Assembly (NCBI GenBank): GCA_964573105.1
Contig: CAZNIS010000012.1
Location: 46,650-110,649, forward strand
Reading direction: 5' to 3'
From: CAKZSB01 sp964573105
GTDB taxonomy: Bacteria > Pseudomonadota > Gammaproteobacteria > Granulosicoccales > Granulosicoccaceae
Length of the DNA: 64,000 bases
Shown here one piece after another: positions 45,448-54,274 of this stretch. Positions within the stretch are counted from its first letter, which is position 1; each line of letters opens with the position of its first letter. Below the pieces are notes generated by a model. The model was not told the DNA's origin. It saw only the letters and a list, made by a program, of their open reading frames with translations, and did no database searches. The position numbers and the translations under genes were made by a program.

Positions 45448-46824
45448 TCAGCTCGCCAGCTGCCAGTGCGCGAAGGTTTGATCGATCGCTTTTGCTGCGA
45501 TCGAAAACAGCTCATCGATCTCGGTTTTGCTGATGATCAGCGGCGGCGAGAGGATCATCGAGTCGCCAACCGCGCGCATTACAAGACCGTTGGATGAGGC
45601 AAAATCGCGGCACAACACACCGATGTCTCCCTCTTTCTCGAACGGCTGATTGGTGCCCTTGTTCGGCACCAGCTGAATCGCGCCCAGCATCCCGAGACCA
45701 CGCACCTGACCCACAAACGGGTGCTCTGCCAGCTCTGCCAGCCGCTTTTGAAACCACGGTGCCGTCGAAGACTCAACGGTTTCGACGATCTTCTCGCGGC
45801 GCATCAGTTTTAGGTTAGCAATCGCTGCAGCGGCGCAGGCCGGATGCCCCGAATAGGTGTAGCCGTGATTGAAGTCACCGCCCTGCTCCAGACCTTCGGC
45901 CACGTGATCGCTGACGACCACGCCGCCGATCGGCAAATAGCCGGATGACAATCCCTTCGCCACTGCCATCAGATCGGGCTTGATGTCGAGCGTCTGACTG
46001 CCAAACCAGCGGCCTGTGCGGCCAAAGCCACAGATCACTTCATCGGCGACCAGCAAAATATTGTGCTCGCGACAGATGCGCTGAATCTCCGGCCAGTAGG
46101 TGTCCGGTGGCACAATCACACCGCCCGCGCCCTGAATCGGCTCGGCGATAAAGGCCGCCACCCGATCCGCCCCCAGTTGCGCGATGCGCTCCTCCAGCGC
46201 ACGCGCGGCACGCAGGCCAAAGTCGGCTTCGTTCTCGTCGTAGCCGTTGGCAAACCAGTGCGGCTGCATGATGTGTTCGATATCGGGGATCGGCAGCCCG
46301 CCCTGCTTGTGCATCGGCTTCATGCCACCGAGACTCGCGCCGGCCATGGTGCTGCCGTGGTAAGCGTTCTCGCGGCTGATGATGACTTTTTTATCCGGCT
46401 TGCCGACCGACGCCCAGTAGTGGCGCACCAGCCGCACCACGGTATCGTTGGCCTCGGACCCGGAGCTGCAAAAAAACGTGCGATTAAGCCCGTCAGGTGT
46501 GAGCTCGGCCAGCAGCGCCGACAACTCGATCACCGGTGGATGGGAGGTCTGGAAAAAGGTGTTGTAGTAAGGCAGTTGCTCCATCTGCGCGTAGGCTGCA
46601 TCGAGAATCTCGCGCTGCCCATAGCCTGCGTTCACGCACCACAACCCGGCCATGCCATCGAGGTAGCGCACGCCGTCAGAATCGGTTAGATAAACCCCGG
46701 AGGCCTCTTTGATGACACGCGTGCCCTTTTTATTCAGCGCACGGGTATCGGTAAAGGGGTGCAAGTGATGGCTGGCATCCAGTGCTTGCAGTTTTTCGGT
46801 CGGCAGGTTGTGCAGACTACCCAT
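45448..46824 (-). CDS. Class III PLP-dependent aminotransferase
   Basis: A 458-residue aminotransferase with the PLP lysine in LMAVAKGLSSGYLPIGG, the cofactor-contact Asp in LLVADEVICGFGRTG, and FCSSGSEANDTVVRL. The N-terminus HLHPFTD and YLDGMAGLWCVNAGYG is typical of omega-aminotransferases such as putrescine-, beta-alanine- or GABA-pyruvate transaminases. Substrate cannot be fixed from sequence; the closest type I recognise is SpuC-like putrescine-pyruvate aminotransferase. The neighbouring genes give no metabolic context. Confidence 0.88.
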   Translation of the reverse strand: MGSLHNLPTEKLQALDASHHLHPFTDTRALNKKGTRVIKEASGVYLTDSDGVRYLDGMAGLWCVNAGYGQREILDAAYAQMEQLPYYNTFFQTSHPPVIELSALLAELTPDGLNRTFFCSSGSEANDTVVRLVRHYWASVGKPDKKVIISRENAYHGSTMAGASLGGMKPMHKQGGLPIPDIEHIMQPHWFANGYDENEADFGLRAARALEERIAQLGADRVAAFIAEPIQGAGGVIVPPDTYWPEIQRICREHNILLVADEVICGFGRTGRWFGSQTLDIKPDLMAVAKGLSSGYLPIGGVVVSDHVAEGLEQGGDFNHGYTYSGHPACAAAAIANLKLMRREKIVETVESSTAPWFQKRLAELAEHPFVGQVRGLGMLGAIQLVPNKGTNQPFEKEGDIGVLCRDFASSNGLVMRAVGDSMILSPPLIISKTEIDELFSIAAKAIDQTFAHWQLAS

Positions 46825-46887
46825 AGGTGGCTCCGGTCAGATACAGCGGCAGAAATTAACGCGGCCATCAGCGGGACGCGCAGACCA

Positions 46888-47568
46888 CTAGTCTAATTTG
46901 AGCTCAACCGGTTCACCAGCCGGATCTGCACTCAGATCGACGCCCGCGATGCTAGCAAGCTCCAGCGCGATTTCATCTGAGAGCTGACCCACCGCGGTGC
47001 TGTAGGCTGCCACCATCGGTGAGTAACCCCGCCCGGTAACCGGGATGCGGAATTCTGATATCTGAGTTTTCAGCAATTTGGCAGGGCGATCGCCGGTCAG
47101 GATCTGCCAGCGCACCTGCAAAAACACCTGCCGACGCAGCGCGCCCAGCATTTGAATCACATCGAGCCTGACCTGGTAGTCAATCTGATTGCGCAGCCAC
47201 GGATAGGGATAGAGTTTGTCCAGTGACAGTTGCTCGGCGATGTTTGCCATCATCACGCGGGTAATGTTTTCCCGCAGCGGCTCGCTCCAGCGATGGTATT
47301 CGGCCACCAGCAACTGATTGTTGTCCATCGGTGTGACGATGTTCGGCCGGTTAACCGTCTCCGGGATTGTCACCGGCCCAAGCCCAAGCGCAATCTCTTT
47401 CAGGTTCGCGATCGGCTGATCACGCGTACTGCTGGAATCGGGAGTGATCACGTAATAATCAGGCAACGGCGTGTTGATGCAGCCGGCCAACATCCACGCC
47501 AGTGCAAGTGCCAGCCACACGCGCGCGCTCTGCCACGCAGCAATACCGGTTGAAACTCTATTTGCCAA
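46888..47568 (-). CDS. pqiC: PqiC-type outer-membrane lipoprotein
   Basis: A 226-residue lipoprotein (WMLAGC, Cys30) of the ABC-type transport auxiliary family (DUF330/PqiC). Family landmarks are YYVITPDSS, LGLGPVTIPETVNRPNIVT and LLVAEYHRWSEPLRENITRVM. PqiC sits in the outer membrane and docks with the PqiB tunnel. Its start overlaps the end of pqiB by 11 bases; an in-frame start 25 codons later (MLAGC) would lose the signal, so the long form is kept. Confidence 0.9.
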   Translation of the reverse strand: MANRVSTGIAAWQSARVWLALALAWMLAGCINTPLPDYYVITPDSSSTRDQPIANLKEIALGLGPVTIPETVNRPNIVTPMDNNQLLVAEYHRWSEPLRENITRVMMANIAEQLSLDKLYPYPWLRNQIDYQVRLDVIQMLGALRRQVFLQVRWQILTGDRPAKLLKTQISEFRIPVTGRGYSPMVAAYSTAVGQLSDEIALELASIAGVDLSADPAGEPVELKLD

Positions 47569-49255
47569 AAAGGAATTCCTCGGGTTTTCGCTCCACCGAT
47601 TCTGCCACCAGTTGCACAGCCTTGGCCGCAGCCTGAATATCCTTGAGCGTGTTCAATACGTTGTAATACAGAGGCGAATCCGGTGCGATACCGGCGACCG
47701 ATTCGGTGCTGGTATCCAGCAGTCCTTCCAGCACACCGGCCACTTTGTCCAGTTGCTTGCGCGAATCACTGGCCAGTCGCCAGTACTCTTTGATCGTCGC
47801 ATCGGTGGCGTACATCACACCATCCACATCGCCCGGCAGATCCTGTTCATTGAAGCCACCGAGCAGCGCATCGGCCTCGCCCAGCGCACTGACGGCAGTG
47901 GCGAGCAAATCCTCCAGTGGCAAGGCATTGAGCTTGGCCAGTGTCTCCTGCACACCCTCGGTAATCTGATCCAGATCCGACGGCACGCTCGGCAGTATAT
48001 CCATGCCCTCAGCGGTTTTGGCCAGGTGTTTCGGGCCATTGTCGGCATACATATCGAGCGCTACATACAATTGCCCGGTCAGCAAATTGCCGGTCTGCAG
48101 CTTGGCGCGCAGCCCCTGCGTGATCGCCTGTTTGATCAGATCGCCTTCATCGACATCGTTATCCTGAAAGCCGCGCACGCGCTCAGGCTGCAGTTCAATG
48201 ACCACCGGCACTCGAACGGTCTCGAGTATTTCATCGTAGGTGAGGCGAACTTCCGTCACGGTGCCAATCTGCACGCCGCGAAATTCCACCGGCGCACCGG
48301 CCGACAAGCCGCGCACCGAGCCATCGAAATAGACCGTGAATTCCGTGCGCTTGCCGGCATCGCGCAGAATCGCCTCGCGCGCGGTGGTCTGCGATTCGTA
48401 CAGCGTAAATGTGTGCCCACTCTCGACAGGCTCCGGAAAGGCAAACTCCTCGATCACATCAAACGCCACACCGCCTTGCGCCAGTGCCTCAAGCGATGGC
48501 GTGTTGACTCGAAAGCCATCACTGTTGACCGTAAAATCAAAACCGCTGATATACCAAAAGCGCGTGGTATTGCGAATGATCTCGTGATGTGGCGCATCGA
48601 TGAACACATCGAATTCCACGCCCTGATAATCATCGAGAAAGCGCCGCGCCTCGATCTGGCCGACCTTGACCTCGCGATAGTAGACGGGCGATCCGACCGA
48701 CACATAACCGGCCTGATCCGATCGCAACACTAACTGCATGCCCGGTGCGTTCTCCGGTGTCAGCGGCGGTTGCTCCAGGCCGACGAAGCGCTTTTGAAAT
48801 TCCCCGCCGGTCACCGAGTTGACCTGAATATATGCACCGGATAACAACGTGCCCAGACCCGAGACACCGCTGGTGCCGACCCGCGGCCGAACCACCCAGA
48901 ATCGCGCCCGATTGTTCAGATAGCGCCGGGTATCGGGATCCATTTTGGCCTGCACAACCACCGTCTCCAGATCCTCACTCAGGCGGATATCCTCGACCAC
49001 GCCGATATTCACGTCGCGATAGCGGATCGGCGTCTTGCCGGCCACCAGCCCCTCGGCGTTATCGAAGATTATCGTCACCGTCGGTCCCTGGCCTCGATAA
49101 AGCGAGAAGGCCAGATAAAAACCCAGACAGATCGCAAGCAACGGCACCGCCCAGACCAGCGATACGCGCTGAAAGCGACGGCGCGGCACCACCACCGGCT
49201 CGACTGGCGGTGGATCGTCGCTATCGGGATCCGGATTGGGAGGCACTGAGCTCAT
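47558..49255 (-). CDS. pqiB: PqiB-type MCE lipid transport protein
   Basis: A 565-residue protein with a Pro/Asp-rich N-terminus, one membrane helix (VSLVWAVPLLAICLGFYLAFSLY) and three MCE/MlaD domains (beginning near VTIIFDNAEGLVAGK, MQLVLRSDQAGYVSVG and FTVYFDGSVRGLSAG). A long C-terminal helical region follows that in PqiB forms the needle-like tunnel across the periplasm. It moves phospholipid-like molecules between the membranes together with PqiA and PqiC. It lies 20 bases downstream of the second pqiA half gene. Confidence 0.93.
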   Translation of the reverse strand: MSSVPPNPDPDSDDPPPVEPVVVPRRRFQRVSLVWAVPLLAICLGFYLAFSLYRGQGPTVTIIFDNAEGLVAGKTPIRYRDVNIGVVEDIRLSEDLETVVVQAKMDPDTRRYLNNRARFWVVRPRVGTSGVSGLGTLLSGAYIQVNSVTGGEFQKRFVGLEQPPLTPENAPGMQLVLRSDQAGYVSVGSPVYYREVKVGQIEARRFLDDYQGVEFDVFIDAPHHEIIRNTTRFWYISGFDFTVNSDGFRVNTPSLEALAQGGVAFDVIEEFAFPEPVESGHTFTLYESQTTAREAILRDAGKRTEFTVYFDGSVRGLSAGAPVEFRGVQIGTVTEVRLTYDEILETVRVPVVIELQPERVRGFQDNDVDEGDLIKQAITQGLRAKLQTGNLLTGQLYVALDMYADNGPKHLAKTAEGMDILPSVPSDLDQITEGVQETLAKLNALPLEDLLATAVSALGEADALLGGFNEQDLPGDVDGVMYATDATIKEYWRLASDSRKQLDKVAGVLEGLLDTSTESVAGIAPDSPLYYNVLNTLKDIQAAAKAVQLVAESVERKPEEFLFGK

Positions 49256-49275
49256 CTGAAAGACATATGCAATCG

Positions 49276-49881
49276 CTAATCCCAGATTAGACGAGGATCG
49301 AGCGAAAGCGCTGAAAGCATGGTAAATATTACCGTTGCCCCGAACGCCATCACACCAATGCCCGGGTCAATCTGGGCGAACGAGCCGATCTGCACCAGCG
49401 CCGCCAGGATCGCCACCACAAACACATCGATCATCGACCAGCGGCCGATGAATTCCGTCACCCGAAACAGCCGGGCGCGGTCGAGTCTGCGCTCCTCTGA
49501 TCCGCGCTGAATCGAGATCAGCAGCCAGGAGATGGCGAAAAATTTCAGCAATGGCACCACGATACTGGCGACAAACACCACCAGCGCCACCGGATAGGAT
49601 TTCAGCTCCACCAGTACCAGGATGCCGCTCAAGATCGTGTTCGGCTCCGACACACCAAATACTGAGGTGTGCATAATCGGATAGAAATTGGCAGGAAAAT
49701 AGGCGATCACCCCGGCGATCAGCCAGGCCCAGGATCGCTGCACACTCAACGGTTTGCGCGAATGCAGCACCGACTGGCACAGCGAGCAGCGCGACACCGC
49801 GAACAGATTGTGGGTCTCCAACTCAGACAAATTCCCACAGGCTTCGCACGACACCAGGCCGCTCTCGCGCGCACTCTTCAT
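49276..49881 (-). CDS. pqiA: PqiA-domain inner-membrane protein, C-terminal half of a split PqiA
   Basis: A 201-residue membrane protein with an N-terminal zinc-ribbon (SCEACGNL and SRCSLCQSV) and four transmembrane helices, including WAWLIAGVIAYFPANFYPIM and the conserved MLS-type end. In E. coli PqiA two such units are joined in one protein of about 417 residues; here each half is its own gene. The start ATGA overlaps the stop of the upstream half, so both are made together. GRWSMIDVFVVAIL is a PqiA signature. Confidence 0.88.
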   Translation of the reverse strand: MKSARESGLVSCEACGNLSELETHNLFAVSRCSLCQSVLHSRKPLSVQRSWAWLIAGVIAYFPANFYPIMHTSVFGVSEPNTILSGILVLVELKSYPVALVVFVASIVVPLLKFFAISWLLISIQRGSEERRLDRARLFRVTEFIGRWSMIDVFVVAILAALVQIGSFAQIDPGIGVMAFGATVIFTMLSALSLDPRLIWD

Positions 49882-50579
49882 TCGCGAGCACCGCGCGCCT
49901 GGCTGATGTTATCCCACAGCGTGTGGTTGTCAATCATCTGTGTGGCCGCCACTGACAGCAGATTCAGTATCGCAAACGCCCAGAACGATAGCCCCAGCTC
50001 AATGCTCGCCATGGTCGCCAGTTTCACCAGCGAGACGATGGTGCCGAGGAAATAGATCTCCATCATGCTCCACGGGGACATCCAGACAATCGCGCGAAAC
50101 ACGCGCTCGATGCCCTGCCAGTGCTGACCCAATCGCAGTGGCAGCAATATGTACAACAGGCCCGACATGCGCAGCAGCGGAATCGCCAGAATAAACGCCA
50201 GACACAGCGCCGCCAGCAGCCACATGCCCTCGGCCGACAGCGCAAACACTGCCGATATCACCGAAATACTCTGATGATTTCCCGACACGCTGATGGTCAG
50301 AAACGGAAACGCATTGGCGATGATAAACATCACCAGCGCCGCCACCGTAAACGCCAGCGATCGATCGATACTGTTTTCCTTGTGCGCGTAGAGCCATGCC
50401 TCACAGCGCGCACACCGCGCGCGCTCACCCGGTTGCAACACCGTTTTTCGATGCAGCAGATCGCACTGGTGGCAAGCCACCAGATCCGGCGCTACAGACA
50501 TCGACTTAACAGGATCTTCGGAAACGTGTGTTGTCATCACAGAGGGGTAGTTCCGACCCGGATTGGTTGTCTGATCCAC
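49878..50579 (-). CDS. pqiA: PqiA-domain inner-membrane protein, N-terminal half of a split PqiA
   Basis: A 233-residue protein with a zinc-ribbon (ACHQCDLL, ARCARCEAWLY) and four transmembrane helices; FPFLTISVSG and MSPWSMMEIYFLG are PqiA landmarks. It is the first gene of the pqi operon. The start is uncertain: the GTG used here and in-frame ATGs at codons 15 and 27 all lack a clear ribosome binding site. The promoter is expected in the 163 bases before it, but I cannot point to one. Confidence 0.87.
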   Translation of the reverse strand: MDQTTNPGRNYPSVMTTHVSEDPVKSMSVAPDLVACHQCDLLHRKTVLQPGERARCARCEAWLYAHKENSIDRSLAFTVAALVMFIIANAFPFLTISVSGNHQSISVISAVFALSAEGMWLLAALCLAFILAIPLLRMSGLLYILLPLRLGQHWQGIERVFRAIVWMSPWSMMEIYFLGTIVSLVKLATMASIELGLSFWAFAILNLLSVAATQMIDNHTLWDNISQARGARE

Positions 50580-50742
50580 AAAAAGACGATCAATTCAGCA
50601 ATCCCGGATCGGTGCAAAGGGTGTTAGCGCTATCAAAAATGCGGCCAATTGTGGGCAAAATCAAAAATCAGCATACGTTTGGTGGCGATCACACTGCTTA
50701 GGGGCCAAGTGACCACCCAAAGTTCCGCCGCTTTCGAGCTGG

Positions 50743-51858
50743 TCAGTGACCCAGATACAAATGATCCTGACCCTCGATGCGCGTCTCGCCATCGTGCATA
50801 TAAAGATTGACCGGTGGCTCGCCTGACAGCGCGCCAAGTGCCTCGACTAAGGCTTTCGCATGGGTGACCACCATGATCTGCGACGCTTGCGATGCCCGAT
50901 GGATCAATCGCGCAAGCGCGGGCAACAGATCCGGGTGCAGACTGGTTTCAGGCTCATTCAGTGCTAAAAACGCTGGCGGTCGCGGACTCAGCAACGCTGC
51001 AATCAAGCACAAATAGCGCAACGTGCCGTCTGACAGTTCCGCCGCCATGAACGGCCGATTGATCCCGTCTTTGCGCAAGCCAAAGGCAAATAGCCCTCCG
51101 CCCGCCTCGACAATCAAACGGCTGTCAGCAAAGGCATCGGTCACCGATTCATACAGCCCCTGCTCATCGCCAATCTCGATAATCGTCTGCAGCGCCGCCG
51201 CGAGATCCGAACCATCATCAGACAAAACCGGCGTGCGCACCCCGACCTGCTGGCGACGCTGGGCGGCGCGCGTCTCGGTAGAAAACGTATGATAGAAACG
51301 CCAGCCCAGCAACGTCTGGCGAAGCGCGGATGCCTCCGGGTACAGATGTGGCTCCTGCAACTGCGCAAGGACCGATTCCGACCCCAGCAGCACCGCTGGA
51401 TAAGTCACCGTATCGCCATTCATGTCATGTAGCCAGGCGCTACCCGCCTGGCGTTTTAACAAGGTGGTCGACGGACGCGGCTTGTCGCCGTGCCAGATCA
51501 ATTCCTGCTTCACTTCCGGGTCAAAGTCGAAACACGTCTGCGGCGGCACCTTCGGCGGCAAGCCGGCCTGCAGCTCGTAGCTGAATTCATCCGTCCGCAC
51601 CCCCAGCACCATCCGCTTAGGCACATCGGCCGATTCAGAGCGCCGCTTCTTACCCGCCCACAATACCGACGGCATGCCCCCTTCCTGCACGATCGACCAG
51701 GCCAGCCGCCCGGCCGCCGCGCGCGCAAGCAACGCAATCGCCCGATAACAGTTTGATTTACCGCAACCGTTCGCACCGGTAATCACCGTCAGCTGACCAA
51801 TATCAAGCTCAAAACTGCGCAGCGAGCGATAGCCGTCAATGCGAAGCTGTAGAATCAC
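50743..51858 (-). CDS. AAA-family ATPase, predicted SMC/RecF-like
   Basis: A 371-residue cytoplasmic ATPase (COG4637 type) with Walker A TGANGCGKSN at about 28-37, an ABC-like signature ELSDGTLRYLCLIAALL and Walker B FLALNEPETSLHP, and a switch His in VVTHAKALVEAL. Such stand-alone proteins resemble the ATPase half of OLD or RecF proteins. No nuclease partner is encoded next to it, so I do not call a defence system. Nine bases separate its start from the end of trmB upstream, which suggests co-transcription. Confidence 0.85.
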   Translation of the reverse strand: MILQLRIDGYRSLRSFELDIGQLTVITGANGCGKSNCYRAIALLARAAAGRLAWSIVQEGGMPSVLWAGKKRRSESADVPKRMVLGVRTDEFSYELQAGLPPKVPPQTCFDFDPEVKQELIWHGDKPRPSTTLLKRQAGSAWLHDMNGDTVTYPAVLLGSESVLAQLQEPHLYPEASALRQTLLGWRFYHTFSTETRAAQRRQQVGVRTPVLSDDGSDLAAALQTIIEIGDEQGLYESVTDAFADSRLIVEAGGGLFAFGLRKDGINRPFMAAELSDGTLRYLCLIAALLSPRPPAFLALNEPETSLHPDLLPALARLIHRASQASQIMVVTHAKALVEALGALSGEPPVNLYMHDGETRIEGQDHLYLGH

Positions 51859-51867
51859 AGCGTCAGT

Positions 51868-52554
51868 TCAACCGGCCGTTTTAGTGAAAACCAGATCAGA
51901 CACTTCATGCCCTAACTTCAATCCCCGGCTCTCGAAGCGGGTCAGCGGTCTGGCCGACACTACCGCTTGCGCATCGTCACCCGACACCGATTTCAAAGAC
52001 GCGTGGCCGGTCAACACATCCTCAATCCATTTGGCATAGGGCTGCCAATCCGTCGCACAGTGCAGCACACCGGCCGGTTGCAATGCGCGGTCCACCAGAT
52101 CCACAAACTCCGTATTCACAATGCGCCGCTTGTGGTGGCGTCGCTTGTGCCATGGATCGGGGAAGAACAACAGCACCCGCTGCAAACAACCCGGTGGCAG
52201 ATTGTTCGCCAGCACCTCCAGCGCATCGTGACGAATCACCCGCACATTCGACAGCTCGCGCAAAGCGATCTCACCCAAGAGATGACCCACCCCTGGCAAA
52301 TGCACCTCGATACCGAGAAAATTGATCTGCGGATGCGCCTGCGCCATCTGCGCAAGCGACTGACCATCGCCAAACCCCACCTCCAGCCAAAGCGGTGCCG
52401 CACGCGGAAAGAGCGCATCGAGATCAAATCGCGCCTCCCCCACCTCAACCCCGTGCACCGGCCACAGCGCATCCAGATTTTGCCGCTGCCCCTCCGTCAA
52501 ACGCCCCTGGCGCAAGACAAAACTCCGGACAGATCGTGTAGTGAGATGGGCCAT
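51868..52554 (-). CDS. trmB: tRNA (guanine-N7-)-methyltransferase
   Basis: A 228-residue enzyme that makes 7-methylguanosine at position 46 of tRNAs using S-adenosylmethionine. RSFVLRQGRLTEGQ at the N-terminus, WLEVGFGDGQSLAQMA (SAM site), FFPDPWHKRRHHKRR and TDWQPYAKWI match TrmB. The ATG chosen gives a length and N-terminus like known enzymes; the frame is open 35 codons further upstream but those residues have no family match. It is divergent from the tRNA-Thr gene. Confidence 0.94.
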   Translation of the reverse strand: MAHLTTRSVRSFVLRQGRLTEGQRQNLDALWPVHGVEVGEARFDLDALFPRAAPLWLEVGFGDGQSLAQMAQAHPQINFLGIEVHLPGVGHLLGEIALRELSNVRVIRHDALEVLANNLPPGCLQRVLLFFPDPWHKRRHHKRRIVNTEFVDLVDRALQPAGVLHCATDWQPYAKWIEDVLTGHASLKSVSGDDAQAVVSARPLTRFESRGLKLGHEVSDLVFTKTAG

Positions 52555-52675
52555 GTGCAACCAGGCAGAGCCAACGAGCGGAAAGCCCGATATTTCACCA
52601 CAGCGCCACCCTATCCGCCACTGCTCACAACATCTGTACGATCCAAAGTGAGTACTCAAACCAAAATCGCACTGC

Positions 52676-52681
52676 TATACT
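52676..52681 (+). promoter_or_regulatory. Likely -10 element of the tRNA-Thr promoter
   Basis: TATACT is followed by a GC-rich stretch (CCGCCGCCG), the discriminator type expected of stable-RNA promoters under stringent control. A weak -35 (TACTCA) lies about 17 bases upstream. Confidence 0.5.
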
Positions 52682-52728
52682 CCGCCGCCGTTGATTTCCC
52701 ATGCCGGGAAATCTCGCCCCTTTACAAT

Positions 52729-52804
<76 letters not shown>

Positions 52805-52842
52805 TCCGATATAGAAAACCCGCAGCGCATGCGAGAAGTGGA

Positions 52843-52858
52843 AACCCGACGCGTAAGC
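52843..52858 (+). repeat. Short interspersed repeat, copy 1
   Basis: AACCCGACGCGTAAGC is repeated exactly at 56824. A degenerate copy (AAACCCGCAGCGCATGCGAG) lies directly upstream, at about 52816. Both exact copies lie just beyond the 3' end of a gene. Confidence 0.6.
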
Positions 52859-52963
52859 GAGGATCCGTTTCATCTGCGCACGAAACACCCGCCAAATTCA
52901 TTGCAGCTTGCTCGCCCCGTATCCGACAATTAACCTGTCAGCAATCCCTGGAGCAAGCCGCCC

Positions 52964-54109
52964 ATGACAGAAAAACCTCTCCTATTCACCCCGCTATCAA
53001 TACGCGGCGTGCAGTTAAAAAACCGAATAGCGGTCTCGCCAATGGCACAGTATTCGGCAAACAACGGCTACCCGGTATCACATCACCTGCTGCACTACGG
53101 CAAGTTCGCACAAGGCAAGGCTGGGTTGATATTCGTCGAGGCCACAGCCGTCACTCGCGAAGGCAGAATCACCAACGGCTGCCTCGGTCTGTGGGAAGAC
53201 AGCCAGATAAATGCCTTTAAACCTATCACTGGCAGCATCAAGGAAAATGGTTCAGTACCGGCTATTCAAATCGGACACGGCGGACGCAAATCCAGCATGC
53301 AACGCCCATGGCACGGCAACGGTCCCCCAGCCGATACTGACAAGGCACGCGGCGATGAAATCTGGCAACCCATCGGCGCATCTGCCGAACCATTGAGTGA
53401 GGGATGGCTGACGCCACGGGAAATGACTGAAGATGACTGCGAACAGGTCGCAGACGATTTCGCCGACGCCGCCCAACGCGCAATAAAAGCCGGTTTCGAG
53501 ATCATCGAAATCCACATGGCCCACGGCTATCTGCTGCACTCGTTTCTGTCACCACTATCCAACTTCCGGACAGACCGATTTGGCGGTTCGCTTGAAGCTA
53601 GAATGGCGCTACCAACATTGGTAGCACATAAAGTACGGCAAGCGCTACCCGACTCAACTCCACTGTTCGCCAGATTATCCTGTGTCGATGGCGTAGATGA
53701 CGGCTGGAGTATCGACGACAGCGTAGCACTGGCCAAACAACTAAAAGCAACCGGTGTCGATGTCATCGACTGCTCGTCCGGTGGCAACTCCCCCAGAGGC
53801 GCGACCAACGCCAACCTGAAACGCGGCCCCGGATACCAGGCACCCTACGCACAGCAAATCCGCGACGAGGCAGAAATAATGACGCAGGCTGTCGGGTTGA
53901 TCCGAACAGGGACACTCGCAGAAGCATTGCTGCAGCAACAAAAAGCCGACATCATCGCCGTCGGCCGCGACTTTTTATATAACCCCAACTGGGCGCTGCA
54001 TGCGGCGGAGGAGTTAGGCCTTACTGGTGATTTTGAAGAGTGGCCATATCAGTATGCGTGGTGGCTGGAGAAGTGGCAGAAGGGATTGAAGGGTAGTGGA
54101 AACTGGTAG
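52964..54109 (+). CDS. NADH:flavin oxidoreductase, Old Yellow Enzyme family (YqjM-like)
   Basis: A 381-residue FMN-dependent TIM-barrel enzyme. FTPLSIRGVQLKNRIAVSPM, QIGHGGRKSS, HMAHGYLLHSFLSP, FRTDRFGGS and VGRDFLYNPNWALHAA place it in the YqjM/XenA branch that reduces activated alkenes or nitro compounds. The position equivalent to YqjM Cys26 is Ala (SPMAQYS in place of the usual SPMCxYS), which should change redox tuning. The C-terminal YQYAWWLEKWQ is typical. It is monocistronic by position. Confidence 0.93.
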   Translation: MTEKPLLFTPLSIRGVQLKNRIAVSPMAQYSANNGYPVSHHLLHYGKFAQGKAGLIFVEATAVTREGRITNGCLGLWEDSQINAFKPITGSIKENGSVPAIQIGHGGRKSSMQRPWHGNGPPADTDKARGDEIWQPIGASAEPLSEGWLTPREMTEDDCEQVADDFADAAQRAIKAGFEIIEIHMAHGYLLHSFLSPLSNFRTDRFGGSLEARMALPTLVAHKVRQALPDSTPLFARLSCVDGVDDGWSIDDSVALAKQLKATGVDVIDCSSGGNSPRGATNANLKRGPGYQAPYAQQIRDEAEIMTQAVGLIRTGTLAEALLQQQKADIIAVGRDFLYNPNWALHAAEELGLTGDFEEWPYQYAWWLEKWQKGLKGSGNW

Positions 54110-54274
54110 AGGTGGCTTACTCAGGCAAACCTAAAAAACGATGAGTCCGCCGATAGTTTCGTGAACAATAACGCAAATTTGAATCGATAGCCGTCTATTT
54201 TTCATAGTTGATCCAGCAATAAAAGACACCGTCTGCCGCTAGTGGCCCCTCAGTGTTAGTTAAGCGGTGAAGTA

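Noticed and set aside
50743..51858. The stand-alone ATPase as an OLD-type or other defence system
   Set aside because: No nuclease, toxin or second subunit next to it; the neighbours are trmB and pqi genes, and the ATPase family is widespread.
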